From Echinometra lucunter (taxonomy: Eukaryota; Echinodermata; Echinoidea; Camarodonta; Echinometridae): a DNA stretch of 64,000 bases. Below are positions 1 through 27,112 of the stretch, one piece after another (positions within the stretch are counted from its first letter, which is position 1; every line of letters starts with the position of its first letter). Below the pieces are notes generated by a model. The model was not told the DNA's origin. It did no database searches and saw nothing but the letters and a program-made list of their open reading frames with translations. The stretch is from NCBI GenBank assembly GCA_029962745.1, contig CM057161.1:4916400-4980399 (forward strand), written 5' to 3'. The position numbers were made by a program, and so were the translations under genes.

Positions 1-536
1 AAGCTAGATATCATCCTGGGCAATTCCACGGTATGGGTGTAATTCCGTTACCAACATTTTTAGACTTTCTGTGCCTCTTTTGTACTCTGCCTCCCTTCTC
101 ACCATTTAATATTCTGTAAATAAGCCCATTCTTTCATGTGAGCTCTTTCATTCCAACAATTTTATTCTTACATTCATGATATTGTGGTATAACACCTCGG
201 TGACGGAATTACCAGAAAAAATCGCCAATTTTAAACTTCAAACATTTCTTTTAAAATCAAACATGCATTATACCAACACAGACTAAGATTGTGGAATTCT
301 TTATTGTTTCAGCTTTTTTTAGTTCAAAGATCTGGCTTAGGGTTATCAAAGTGACTGTTTTCACTATAAATGTGAAGTAAGGTGACTGTTTTTCCGACGC
401 AGAATTGCCCTCCTGTAAAGGCCAAAAACCTTCATTTAGGATGATTACTGGATACCACACAAGTACACATTTCTGACCTTGTCATTCCTCCAGTGGTACC
501 GATCTCTCCACCATTAAAAATGAAATTTCAATTACA
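1..536. other. 3' flank / probable 3' UTR of UBL3 copy A
   Basis: No gene was found here. The stretch is conserved in copy B (30045-30600) and lies downstream of the last inferred UBL3 exon. It contains rc-AATAAA-like words (TTTATT near 300) that could serve as a minus-strand polyadenylation signal. Small ORFs in it are not conserved in a coding way. Confidence 0.4.
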
Positions 537-16494
<15,958 letters not shown>

Positions 16495-17487
16495 CTTGAC
16501 TGTAAAATTTACAAGTTAAACTTTGTCCTTTTTGTAGTTTGTTCGTCTAAGTTAGTCACTCAGTTTGGGGGATTTTTTATTCAATTTCAATGGAATGCCC
16601 CTTGTCTTGAATTGATCAGGTTGATCAACTCTTGACTTTAGTGTAAGATTTTTCCAAATTAACGAAGGGACGACTGCCCAGAAACTCTGGTCCAGCAATC
16701 ATTCCAAGGCATTTGTAGCGCTAACAACTCTGTAGTTTTTGAGCAACACTATCTTGATAGCACTTCCAATAAACAACGTCAACGAGGCTAATGTCCAGCC
16801 TTTGCCTTGGCTTTGCATGCAACGCCAACGCAACGCTCTATACTGCACTGCGGCAGGCAGCAGGAGACGAAGTCGACGAACTCGACGAAGAATACACAAA
16901 ATTAACCCCTCTTAGTCCAGGAACTGTGGCCGGAATTGTATCTCCACCAGAACGTAATTGACCTCCCAGTATTCCAGTCAGTAGAAAAGTCAAAATAAAG
17001 ACATTTAAACCGAAGTAAACATGGTATGTCTGATATAATGTTGTCACCAGTCACAGAAAACAAACAGCTGAGTTCTTTCAACATTAGTTTTTTAGGTTTC
17101 CGTAGCGTACGTACGTGAATTGTTTCATCTTACTGAGCTATTAAATTTACGCGCGTATAGGCAATTTGCACGGTGTCCACAGGATTTCATGGCGCAGAAG
17201 GGCACAAGAATGGGCCTTTCACCTGTGCCTTTCACCTTTGCCTTTCACATTATATGACAAAATTACGTACGCGTACGTACTGTTCCGAAATTGCGAACGC
17301 CCTCACAATGCATTGTGGGCAGAGAAATGACGTCAGTCAGTCTATAAAAGTTTTCATTCAGTGTATGACATCATTGCCCGAGTAGGAATCAAGAGGATTT
17401 TTATTTTTTCCATTAAGCTTAGCCAGTCATTGGAATGAATCGTCTTACCTACCGCCTAAACCTCGCAAGCACTGTTTACACCTGCAA
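16495..17487. other. 5' flank of UBL3 copy A
   Basis: This region lies upstream of the UBL3 start codon and is closely conserved in copy B. It has a few CpG-containing words (TCGACGAACTCGACGAAG near 16872, TACGTACG near 17107 and 17266), a short TTTCACCT repeat, and a CRE + TATA pair facing right. No exon was defined. Confidence 0.5.
17328..17348 (+). promoter_or_regulatory. CRE-TATA core-promoter-like cluster, copy A
   Basis: The palindromic CRE TGACGTCA (17328-17335) is followed 7 bases later by TATAAA (17343-17348) and an initiator-like TTCATTCAGT. The TATA box points right, away from UBL3. The arrangement is fully conserved in copy B (44015-44035). The transcript it might start is unknown, because copy A meets the gap within 140 bases. 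Confidence 0.3.
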
Positions 17488-17987
17488 NNNNNNNNNNNNN
17501 NNNNNNNNNNNNNNNNNNNNNNNNNNNNNNNNNNNNNNNNNNNNNNNNNNNNNNNNNNNNNNNNNNNNNNNNNNNNNNNNNNNNNNNNNNNNNNNNNNNN
17601 NNNNNNNNNNNNNNNNNNNNNNNNNNNNNNNNNNNNNNNNNNNNNNNNNNNNNNNNNNNNNNNNNNNNNNNNNNNNNNNNNNNNNNNNNNNNNNNNNNNN
17701 NNNNNNNNNNNNNNNNNNNNNNNNNNNNNNNNNNNNNNNNNNNNNNNNNNNNNNNNNNNNNNNNNNNNNNNNNNNNNNNNNNNNNNNNNNNNNNNNNNNN
17801 NNNNNNNNNNNNNNNNNNNNNNNNNNNNNNNNNNNNNNNNNNNNNNNNNNNNNNNNNNNNNNNNNNNNNNNNNNNNNNNNNNNNNNNNNNNNNNNNNNNN
17901 NNNNNNNNNNNNNNNNNNNNNNNNNNNNNNNNNNNNNNNNNNNNNNNNNNNNNNNNNNNNNNNNNNNNNNNNNNNNNNNNNNNNNNN
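17488..17987. other. Assembly gap (500 N)
   Basis: Exactly 500 undetermined bases, which looks like a placeholder size. Frames read through it are meaningless. It begins where copy B continues into the 44176-44465 microsatellite. Confidence 0.99.
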
Positions 17988-20068
17988 TTATTGTCATTCA
18001 GTATCTATTTCTATCATTTGAGCAGGTACAAAAACTTTAAAGATACGGAAAATAAGTCGAGGAGTTACAAGTATGACTTTTTCGCACAGGAGTGTGCTCC
18101 ACTTATGAAACAGCAGCATAATTCAGTACCGATATTTAGCTTGAGCTGCAGGGTTTTTTTTTGGGGGGGGGAGGAGTAGGGGTACTTTAAAACATAATGA
18201 GGAAGCAATTAAGAGAAAGAATTTAAGTTGCATGCACAAGTTCTGACCTGAGACACTGTGTAATGGAATATCATGAGAGCTAGGGTATGTAATTTGTAGG
18301 GACACATATAGGCCTAATAACTAGAGCATGTAGAATGAAATAAACCAGTACTGTGAAGACTGGTTGACCTTGGGCATTCAGAGACATTCAAGGTTTAATT
18401 TGTGCAGATATGATATGTAACAATCACAGGATTTGGATTTTAAAGCCAACTGCAGTTTCCATCAGCTTTGCTTCATCAATACCTCTGAAAGGTACAACAT
18501 GAAAACAGTAATGTTCAATAAATTTGATACCAGTACCTAGAACGAGAGTAAATGCATTTGTTCGATGTACATGTATATAAGTGTAATTGCCCTAATTCAA
18601 GTATGTTAGCTTGTACCAACATTACTAGTTAACCACTATGTGTCACTTTATCAGTGTTACAAAACACTTCATCATCTTGACTCACTGTTGATGCTGTGCA
18701 TTCTTCTGATCTCGATGTACAGAAGTTGTTTTTTTTCTAGTTGGAATGCACAGAAGTAGATAACAGTGGCGGAAAAGAGTGTTGGGATGACTATGGAGCT
18801 CCAGTGTATGTGAAACACTTACTTATTTTGAACAGTCAATCTGAGATAAGGCAAAGTTGCACTTTCCATGTACATCATGTCTGTTTACATCCTCTTAAAA
18901 ATAAACTATTATGCAAACATGGCAGCACAAGAGAGTAATCCTCCTGGTTATCCTCTGTAAGAATAGGAAATGCAGGAACTTTGTATTCAAGACTTACATG
19001 CAGATCATCCCACCAACTCAGATTAGCAGGAATCCCAGCTACATGTGGATAGGGTATGTATCATCTGACATGGGTGAATTGAGCATATTTGAGCTTGCTT
19101 ACAATGGTCAGTCAGCCACTGCTATGTTAGGAAAGGAAGCAGAACTGAAGAGATAGAAAGAGAAAAAGAAGGACAGGCTTAAAGCAATGAGACACAAGAT
19201 TGCTGAAGAGGAAGGACTAACTGAATCCTTTCAATGGGTGTAGAAAGTCAAAAGAAATGACAAAATGGAGATCACTGTGCTCATGGTAAGCAACAGCATC
19301 CTTTCACTTTTTGAGTTCTGATAATCAGACAGTATATACTTTTTGGAATGTACTTGACAGCCAAATGTATGCTCAAAGTGTTTAAGCACATAGGGATGGA
19401 CTCCAATGCAGTTCAACTCATCTTTGATATACAAAGAGTATGTATATGATTAGAATTATCTACAGGGCAGTAGCATAAAATTTAAAGATGGCAGAGAAAT
19501 CTCAGCAAAACACTGAGCTATATACAAGAAAGGCAATTGTTCTCAGCTGCCCATTTTTTTGTTAGAAACACACTGTTGATGTTTTATTTTCACATCCAAG
19601 TTACACCAGTTTTCACAAGGCTTATTGGAAAGCAAATGATCACTTGAATCTACATAAGGAAATGAAAATATCACTGAAGGAATAAATAATAAATCTAATT
19701 TTCATTTATACATTTCATGAAAAAGTATATCAAAATCATTGCATTGTTTCTTGTCATCCATGTCTTTATGCACATGCCTACATACAATTATTCACGTTTT
19801 TTTTCGTAGCTAAAAGTGAACATGGATTCCTGGGGACTGGGCCACTGTACGAGGCAGGCTCCGAGATGCATCAACTAGTCATGTGGTGGGCATGAATCTG
19901 TGAGGCCCCTCTGAAATTGGGTACCCCTCTAATTTTTGTACAGTACAGCAGGTATACAATACTCATTGAATTACATAACCCCTACAACAGGAAGACACCT
20001 CTCATCCCTAGGTATAGTGGACTTATCTCAAACTTTCTTTAGAGCAGCTCAGTCATCAGCTTTGGTCA
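17988..20068. other. Unassigned region after the gap
   Basis: No gene can be named here. It contains a G-run tract (18150-18185) and a possible small exon (18741-18805). A downstream stretch (about 18930-19290) has an open, charged frame (KKDRLKAMRHKIAEEEGLTE) broken by stops and ending near a GTAAGC. The remainder is AT-rich and shows no clear element ends. Confidence 0.4.
18741..18805 (+). other. Possible exon (unidentified)
   Basis: A T-rich TTTTTTTTCTAG acceptor-like site is followed by an open frame reading LECTEVDNSGGKECWDDYG, then a GTATGT donor-like site. Codon composition looks protein-like, but I do not recognise a family and no matching neighbour exon was found. It may be chance or a gene relic. 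Confidence 0.2.
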
Positions 20069-20133
20069 TCATTCTTACTTGTGATGCCCAACAGCCAAGT
20101 GACTGATCATTGTTTCTTCTTACTTATTTACAG
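20069..20133 (+). repeat. 65-bp direct repeat, copy 1
   Basis: Nearly identical to 21607-21671 and in the same orientation. The repeat ends in a pyrimidine-rich ..TTATTTACAG. Here it is followed directly by GTAAGAAAG. It may be a fragment of the LTR-like element whose end is copy 2. Confidence 0.7.
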
Positions 20134-20230
20134 GTAAGAAAGATATATTTTCTATTACATTTGTTCCATAATTATTCCTTGTGCAGATAAACCCACAATC
20201 TAAAATAACTGTAATACTAAAAGAAGGCTA

Positions 20231-20594
20231 GGCAAACCCGGAGAATAGGGGACCGGAACGCACGCACATATTCATTTGTGTGCAAACAAATTGCGCCAAT
20301 GGCAGCGGCAGAGTCGGCGGCGAGGGGGACGATCTGCATAAGATTCATGGATGAAACATTTGTGAGTTTGAGAACATTTCTGGCCAAAATCAAAACGCTT
20401 TTCACCACATAATCACACATTTGAAAGCCGAGAGGACAATGTAATATATTAGAACATAATTTCTTGATCAAAACATATTTTAAAGTCATTTTGAACTTGA
20501 TCATGGACTTGTCACTTTCAGCTGTTGCTGCTGATCTCTGCACAGTACAAATGACATACGCGCGCATTCCGGTCCCCTATTCTCTGGGTTTGCC
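20231..20594. mobile_element. MITE with 8-bp target duplication
   Basis: The inverted ends begin GGCAAACCC and continue into AGAATAGGGGACCGGAA, over about 45 bp. The element is flanked by a perfect 8-bp duplication GAAGGCTA (20223-20230, 20595-20602). An 8-bp duplication fits hAT- or P-type transposons. Interior ORFs are shadows. A diverged relative, interrupted by another element, occurs at about 25130-26186. Confidence 0.85.
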
Positions 20595-20925
20595 GAAGGC
20601 TAGAGTAAATATGTTATCTTATCGTTGTATTTATGATTGCATTTCATTCTGTTTCTTATAACTTTGGGAAAGGTGACTAGGAGTTAAAAGTATAAGTATT
20701 TCGGATACATGTATTCTGTTTGATATCTTTGTGTACTCTAGATTGGAAAGACAGAAATTGCTAATATTGTATATAGAAAACTTAATAGTTTAACCAGTAC
20801 ATGTACATGCCCTCCGAACTTGAATGCATTAATATACATGTAGTTCAGATAGATTTGACACAGGGCTAGAATAGTTCATATACATATAGTGCATGGATGT
20901 AGTATGTAGTAAAACAGAGTCCTTT

Positions 20926-21672
20926 GTTCTACGTGTATTTGGGAGGTCTCCTTCCTCCTCCCTGGTGTTATGTAATTGTCTTGAACCTTGCAGGCCAGTT
21001 GCCTTGGCTACTGGAGGTTTTGTTTACTTTGGGGATCAGCCAGTCACTGGCAGTAATAGGGTGGTGTAGGGTTAAGCCATTGCATACTAGGAGAAAGTAG
21101 TTACAGTGATAAGGATAATACAATGATTAGGGTTGTACAGTGCCTAAGTATATCCGAGAGTAGAAGACTTAGTTTATAGAATATTGTGTAAGGGATCAAC
21201 TAAGAAATGTCAGAACACAAGACTTGCTTGACGTTTATAGATGCATTAGGCATTAGGCAGGACTTGTATATAATAGTCCTAGGGTTTCAGGGATCATCTC
21301 AACAGTAAAAGAGTTTCAGATATGATGATTTAGAATCTTTGGCTTGTATTTTGATTTTGTTTTGTTACGTAATTATCAGAATAGTTTTGCAATGACAGTA
21401 CAATATTTAGGTATTGTATATAATTGTAACCAAATGATAATTATCTTATTAGATTGTTTTTACTTGATGTTAGTGAAGATTATGTAGGATAGAATTTATA
21501 AGGGTTATCATTTGTTAATATTTCTGTTGTCACAATGAGAGACTGATAGATAAAGTCAATCCTTGATTACAGTGTTATCGTGGTCAGATGCTGTTATTGG
21601 AATAAATCATTCTTACTTGTGATGCCCAACAGCCAAGTGACTGATTGTTGTTTCTTCTTACTTATTTACAGT
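20926..21672 (+). mobile_element. Possible solo LTR
   Basis: The sequence begins near TGTTCTACG and ends ..TTTACA, with an AATAAA-type signal about 70 bases before the end. The last 65 bases occur again at 20069-20133. No primer-binding site, coding region or clear target duplication was found, so the LTR reading is tentative. Confidence 0.3.
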
Positions 21673-21898
21673 ACTCTACTATCCCTTTGGGCACCGGTAA
21701 CAGATCTAATAACAGATACCATGTATGCAGTCTGCATCAAGTGTTCCATGTATTTGTAAGAAAGTAACTAATTCACAAGCAAATATAAAATACCACTATA
21801 ACAGTGTACCGTGGAAAGAAAGTACTTACATATGCCTGCAAATCACATTGACCTGTCTCATTGCAGAATACATACATGACATTACATGTTAACCAGAA

Positions 21899-22296
21899 GT
21901 AACATGCTTACCTGCAGGTTCGCTAAAGAGCGAACCTTGCAGGCTGTTGTCAGGTTCCCTGAAAAGCGATTCTTGGAGGCTATTGTCAGGTTGGTTGAAA
22001 AGCAAACCTTGGAGGCTGGCAGGTTCGCCAAAAAGCGAACCTTGGAGGCTGGCAGGTTCGCCAAAAAGCAAACCTTGGAGGTTAGCAGGTTTGCTAACCT
22101 TGGAGGTTAGCAGGTTTGCTAAAAAGCGAACCTGGGTGGCTGGCAGGTTTGCTTAAAAGCGAACCTTGGTGGCTGGCAGGTTTGCTAAAAATCAAATCTT
22201 GCAGGCTGGCAGGTTCAGTAAAAAGTGAACCTTGGAGGCTGGCAGGTTTGCTAAAAAGCAAACCTTGGTGGCAGGCAGGTTCGCTTTTTAATGAAC
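21899..22296. repeat. Satellite with hairpin unit (GGTTCGC..GCGAACC)
   Basis: About eleven imperfect tandem units of roughly 33-40 bp, typically GGCAGGTTCGCTAAAAAG followed by CGAACCTTGGAGGCT. Each unit contains a palindrome, GGTTCGC-loop-GCGAACC, with an A-rich loop. Open frames through it are repeat artefacts. Units differ at single bases, so the array is not freshly homogenised. Confidence 0.92.
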
Positions 22297-22679
22297 CTTT
22301 GTGAAATCCATAAAACTTGTGTACTATTTTTCTATTTTTTTCTGAATGGACTTCTGTCCATCCACCTCCTTAAAATGGCTAAAATGAGACTGCAAAAACA
22401 TTGAAATATTGAACAAATTTTTAGATTTTGATGGAAAGTCATTTCTAAAGTGGAATGGGTTAAATCTAATTGACCAGTAACATTATGCTACTACCACTTA
22501 ATACACTGAATACACTGAACAAGACTATATTTGATAACCATTACCTAGTTACAGCAATATGATGACATTTAGGTTTTTTGGCATGAAAATTGTGTTCAAA
22601 CTCTCGGTTCATATTGATTATCCTAATATTTTAGCCTTTTTCATTATCCAGAAGAATTGCTTAGTCTTTAGTTTAGGCA

Positions 22680-22712
22680 GGGAGATGTGAGGTTTAAAAA
22701 CTCACATCTCCC
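22680..22712. repeat. Perfect short hairpin
   Basis: GGGAGATGTGAG and its exact complement CTCACATCTCCC form a 12-bp stem around a 9-base A/T-rich loop. No surrounding structure supports a named RNA. Confidence 0.6.
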
Positions 22713-22819
22713 TGGTTAAGGGTTGTTTAGTTCAGCCTCAGGAAATACCTACGATGTAGGCCCTATTATTAATAACATGAATAGAGGCAGCAAAGACCTG
22801 GAGAAGAGAAAACAAAAGT

Positions 22820-24799
22820 CATTTAACTCACCAAATTCTTACCCATTTCAACATGAAATAAAAATCTGTGTAATTCTGGAAAATCTCAAGTTCTTCACAG
22901 TTCAATCAGTATCAAGCGTTGTTCATTCTTCCTTCCAATGATACAGTGACCATTGACCCACTCTCTGCTGGCATGCCATTATGTTGAGAAAGTGCATGAC
23001 CACAGAGGTCAGACAGGTCAGAGGTAATCTAAACATTGCTCACCACACTTGAAGGTGTATTGCAGATACATATACATTTAGAATATAGCATTCAGCTGCC
23101 TTGTACAACCCAGGATGTTTCTACAGTAAATGTACCCACTTCAGTTTTCATTCTTTCATATAAAATGCAAAGGAATCTTGCATTGATTCTGTTTATTATG
23201 TTATTTCTGTTTCTCATCAGTAGGCCTACAGTCTATTGGGCTGTTTTTAAAACAAAAATATATCAAAAATTGTGATCTATTCTTACAGAATGATCTTCTG
23301 AGCAGGTTTTTCCTTCAGTAAACCAGCGACAAAGTTATAAATCAGCTGAAGGAATGTCTGTGCCATATCAATATCAATTGTACAAACATGCTGCATATAC
23401 ACTGAAATATCCTACAAGGCATGATTGGAAAAGGGTAACAGTCGTAACATGCTTGTGTCTAACAAAAGCACAATGAATAGTGAAGTACAACTTTGAAATA
23501 ATGAATAGATTTTTCTTTTTGCCGTCGTTACAAAGATGACTACAAATTTATGAAGGTCTTACTTCATCATGGTCTTTTTTCAAAAAGAAACTACATAGCA
23601 TCAAAGTGCACTAAACAGGAGTTTGTCAAAAGTTTGTTACAATTACCATTAATTGCTATTCAGAAAGTCACTGTCAAAACAGAAAAGTGGATAACTTAAT
23701 AACAAATAACATTGTTTTTCTTTTCTTCTCATTAATTTTTTTTCATAAAGAGGGGTGTATAACACTTTAAAAGGCCTTCACATCAAAATTTCAACTTTAA
23801 AATGATTTTGAAATTTTAGATGAAATTTACTGAAGAAACACAGCCAGAAGGTCATCTTAAAGGAAACCATACAATGGCAACAGAAATAAGAGAGTACCTA
23901 TATGTTACTATGTCTTTTTTGCTGCTGTGGGTATTATTTAGCAGAACTTTGCAACCAACCTGCAAATGAATATCTTTTCTATTTTTTGTAAGGTTATAAC
24001 CATTTTCATGCTTGTATGCTTTTTCATTCTATTTTGTCCTGATCTCTTTCTAGATTCATAATGTCAGAGATGCATGTAAAGTAATCATATCTTTTCTTTC
24101 ATTAACAAAATTCATTTCGGTTTTCCTTTATCATCCATGTTTTCTTTCAACAGTCATTCTTAACATTGTTATACATATCATTAGTTCTTGCTATCCATTT
24201 TTTACCGTGTTTCTTCTTTTCTCCCATCATCTGATATTATTCATTATTTTCTGCAATTCATCTTCTTCAATTTGTTTATCTTAATTGTGAATTCTGTAAT
24301 GGCATTCCATGCAAATCAATTTTTTAAATCTTCCTTAATTCTTACTATATCCTGTTAGTTCACCATTATTTTATGGCCTTGGGGATCTACACTTTTTTTT
24401 AAAAATCCACATCATCTATCTAAAGGTTGATATGCAACTGCTACAAACTATGCAAAGCAGCAAAATAACATACATATACAGGTAAATTCATAATTATTTC
24501 TGTTCCCATTGTATATGCTGCTTTAACCTGCTGGGATGTACAACACTGCATGCAATATTCACAGTATCGAGTGTGGTGAACAATGTTTAGATTACCTCTG
24601 ACCTGTCTGACCTCTGTGGTCATGCACTTTCTCAACATAATGGCATGCCAGCATAGAGTGGGTCAATGGTCACTGTATCATTGGAAGGAAGAAGGAACAA
24701 CAACTTGATACTGATTGAACTGTGAAGAACTTGAGATGTTTCCAGAATTACACAGATTTTTATTTAATGTTGAAATGGGTGAATTTGGTGAGTTAAATC
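22820..24799. mobile_element. Long inverted-repeat element
   Basis: Arms at 22820-23050 and 24571-24799 are inverted copies of about 230 bp. Weaker similarity continues inward to about 23118 and 24520. The 1.4-kb AT-rich interior has no transposase ORF. The structure suggests a fold-back or non-autonomous DNA transposon, but target duplications were not found. Confidence 0.6.
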
Positions 24800-25129
24800 A
24801 ATTTTGTTTTGTTTTATGTTGGCTTTATTGAAGCTGTTTCCTGTGACAAATGACTGGGCAATGCTTCTCCTTACTGAGATCAGAGTTTGAACAAATTTTA
24901 ATGATGTATCCCAGCAACATCAATGTCATCGTATTGTTCTAACTAGATAATGGTTATATGTAGTCTAGTCCTGCTCGATGTACTTAGTCTATCATAGATG
25001 TTATTATATCTGCCTATCCTGGTTTGAAACACTGCGTGAGTGCCCTTAGGTAATTAAGGTATCAATTCTCATTACCAACAAGTTCCCATGGAGAGGACCC
25101 AAAGTCATCAGTCCTCGCCCCTGTCCTTG

Positions 25130-26186
25130 CTGGCAAATAAGGCACCGGAATGTAACACATGCACATTCTCTTCGTGCATGCAGTGCACAGATCAGCAGAG
25201 GCAGGAAAGAGTCAGGGTATGTGAGAAGTCCATAATCAAGTTCAAAATGACTCTAAAGTACAGGGCTGCCAACATTGGATAATAGTTGAGAGTGAGATTA
25301 TACGAGAAGTGAAGGGAGCGAAGCGACCAAGCCCGACCGAGCGAAGCGAGGGAGTGGGGGAGGGTTTGGGAGGGGGGCGACCCCCCCCTCTCACGGTGTG
25401 GAGCTTTTTTTATATTTCAAGGTGAAATCGTGTGATCTGGTGCATACTTTATAGAGTATTTTAACATATACCTAAAGGCATTATGAAGAGAGAAAATTGT
25501 ACAATTTTACATGCAAAGAAAATGATAAACACCATGTCTTTATTTGGTTCCCTTCTCAGCTGCATGTTTGACCCAGGTTTTGGATGTACGTACTCTTGGG
25601 TGCAGATGATGGGAAGATGCAACAAGCAAGCATCCAAGCAGAGAATTTATTGTATCAAGCCTCCTCTGTTCCCATCTTCATTGTCATTATGGCTGAAAGT
25701 GTTCCATACAAACATAAAGAATTCATGTGTTGTGCGTATACGGTATGGTACGGGCCGGTCATGTCGGGGTATCGATGCATAGGATAATATAGCCAGTGCG
25801 GGAGCCAGTGCTTCCTAAATTCTTGAGTTGGTTGCCATTTTATTGAAATCTATCATTTTTTATTATTATATTAAGTTATTTCAGATTCGTGCGTGAGAAA
25901 TTTCATGATTAGCGTGAGAGCGTGAGAAATGGGTGAAATGCGTGAGTCTCACGCTCAATGCGTGAGTGTTGGCAGCCATGAAAATATGGTTTAATCAGGT
26001 AAATATATTCTAATAAATTGTAATGTCCTCTTGGCATTCCGATTTTTTGTAATGTGATGAAAATCATTTATATTTTGGCCAGAAATTTTATCAAACTCAC
26101 AAATGTTTCATCCCTGCATCTTGTGCAGATTGTCCCCGTCGCCACAGCCACTGGGCTGCATTTGCTTGAACACAAATGAATGTACG
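25130..26186. mobile_element. Diverged, interrupted relative of the 20231 MITE
   Basis: Apart from the insert at 25261-25980, this stretch follows the reverse complement of 20231-20594: ACCGGAATG near the left, ATCAAGTTCAAAATGACT, TTTTGGCCAGAAAT, AACTCACAAATGTTTCATCC and CACAAATGAAT near the right. Its right terminal repeat is missing. The hairpin satellite begins where that end should be. Confidence 0.7.
25261..25980. mobile_element. hAT-like MITE nested in a MITE
   Basis: The inverted ends are CAGGGCTGCCAACA and CATGGCTGCCAACA. Inside are GAGCGAAGCGA words, G/C homopolymers and repeated CGTGAG/CTCACG stretches near the right end. It is flanked by AAAGTA / AAAATA. Comparison with the intact MITE at 20231-20594 shows continuous host sequence without it, which defines the insertion. 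Confidence 0.75.
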
Positions 26187-27112
26187 TGCGCTTGATGCTA
26201 AGCTCTTGAAGTGTGATAAAAATCATGCTTGATGCTAGGCTGTTGAAGCACGATAGAAATCACAGTAGATGCTAGGCTGCAGAAGTGTGATAAAAATCAC
26301 GCTTGATGCTAGGCTCGTGAAGTGTGATAAAAATCACAGTTGATGCTTGGCTGCTGAAGTGTGATCAAAATCACAGTAGATGCTAGGCTCTTGAAGTGTG
26401 ATAAAAATCACAGTTGATGCTAGGCTGCTAACGTGTGATAAAATCACAGTTGATGCTAGGCTGAAGTGTGATAAAAATCACAGTTGATGCTAAGCTGCTG
26501 AAGTGTGATAAAAATCACAGTAGATGCTAGGCTGCTGAAGCGTGATAAAATCACAGTTGATGCTAGGCTGCTAAAGTGTGATAAAAATCATGGTTGATTG
26601 TAGGCTGCTGAAGTGTGATAAAAATCACAGTTGATGCAAGGCTGCTGAAGTGTGATAAAAATCATGCTAGGCTCTTGAAGCGTGATAAAAATCACAGTTG
26701 ATGCTAGACTGCTAAAGGGTGATAAAAGTCATGGTTGATGGTAGGCTGCTGAAGTGTGATAAAAATCACAGTAGATGCTAGGCTCTTGAAGTGTGATAAA
26801 AATCACAGTAGATGCTTGGCTGTTGAAGTGCGATAAAAATCACAGTAGATGCGAGGCTCTTGAAGTGTGATAAAAATCACAGTTGATGCTAGGCTGGTGA
26901 AGTGTGATAAAAATCACAGTAGATGCTTGGCTGTTGAAGTGCGATAAAAATCACAGTAGATGCTAGGCTCTTGAAGTGTGATAAAAATCACAGTTGATGC
27001 TAGGCTGGTGAAGTGTGATAAAAATCACAGTAGATGCTTGGCTGTTGAAGTGCGATAAAAATCACAGTTGATGCTAGGCTGCTGTAGTGCGATAAAAATC
27101 ACGCATGATGGA
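26187..27112. repeat. Satellite with hairpin unit (GTGATAAAAATCAC)
   Basis: About 25 tandem units of roughly 37 bp, with consensus TGATGCTAGGCTGCTGAAG then TGTGATAAAAATCACAGT. Nearly every unit contains a TGTGAT-AAAA-ATCACA palindrome. Variants (CTCTTG, CTGTTG, CTGCTG) recur in a patterned order, and a block around 26800-26930 repeats at 26930-27050, which suggests stepwise amplification. Confidence 0.95.

Noticed and set aside
17435..18040. Open frame of about 200 codons
   Set aside because: It consists of undetermined bases in the assembly gap.
19240..19300. Minus-strand ..KGCCCLP stop as an alternative UBL3 C-terminus
   Set aside because: The nearest acceptor gives the wrong phase, the final Pro does not make a CAAX box, and the site lies far from exon 4 outside the duplicated segment.
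21882..22304. Repetitive proteins read from the first satellite
   Set aside because: All three frames stay open because the unit lacks stops. There is no start context or family, and indels between units change the frame.
25483..25787. Overlapping ORFs near 25.5-25.8 kb as a gene
   Set aside because: They lie inside the nested hAT-like MITE and show no known domain.
26187..27112. Regular repeats with palindromes looking like a CRISPR array
   Set aside because: Units are contiguous with no unique spacers and vary at single bases. The host is a eukaryote and no cas genes are present. It is a satellite.
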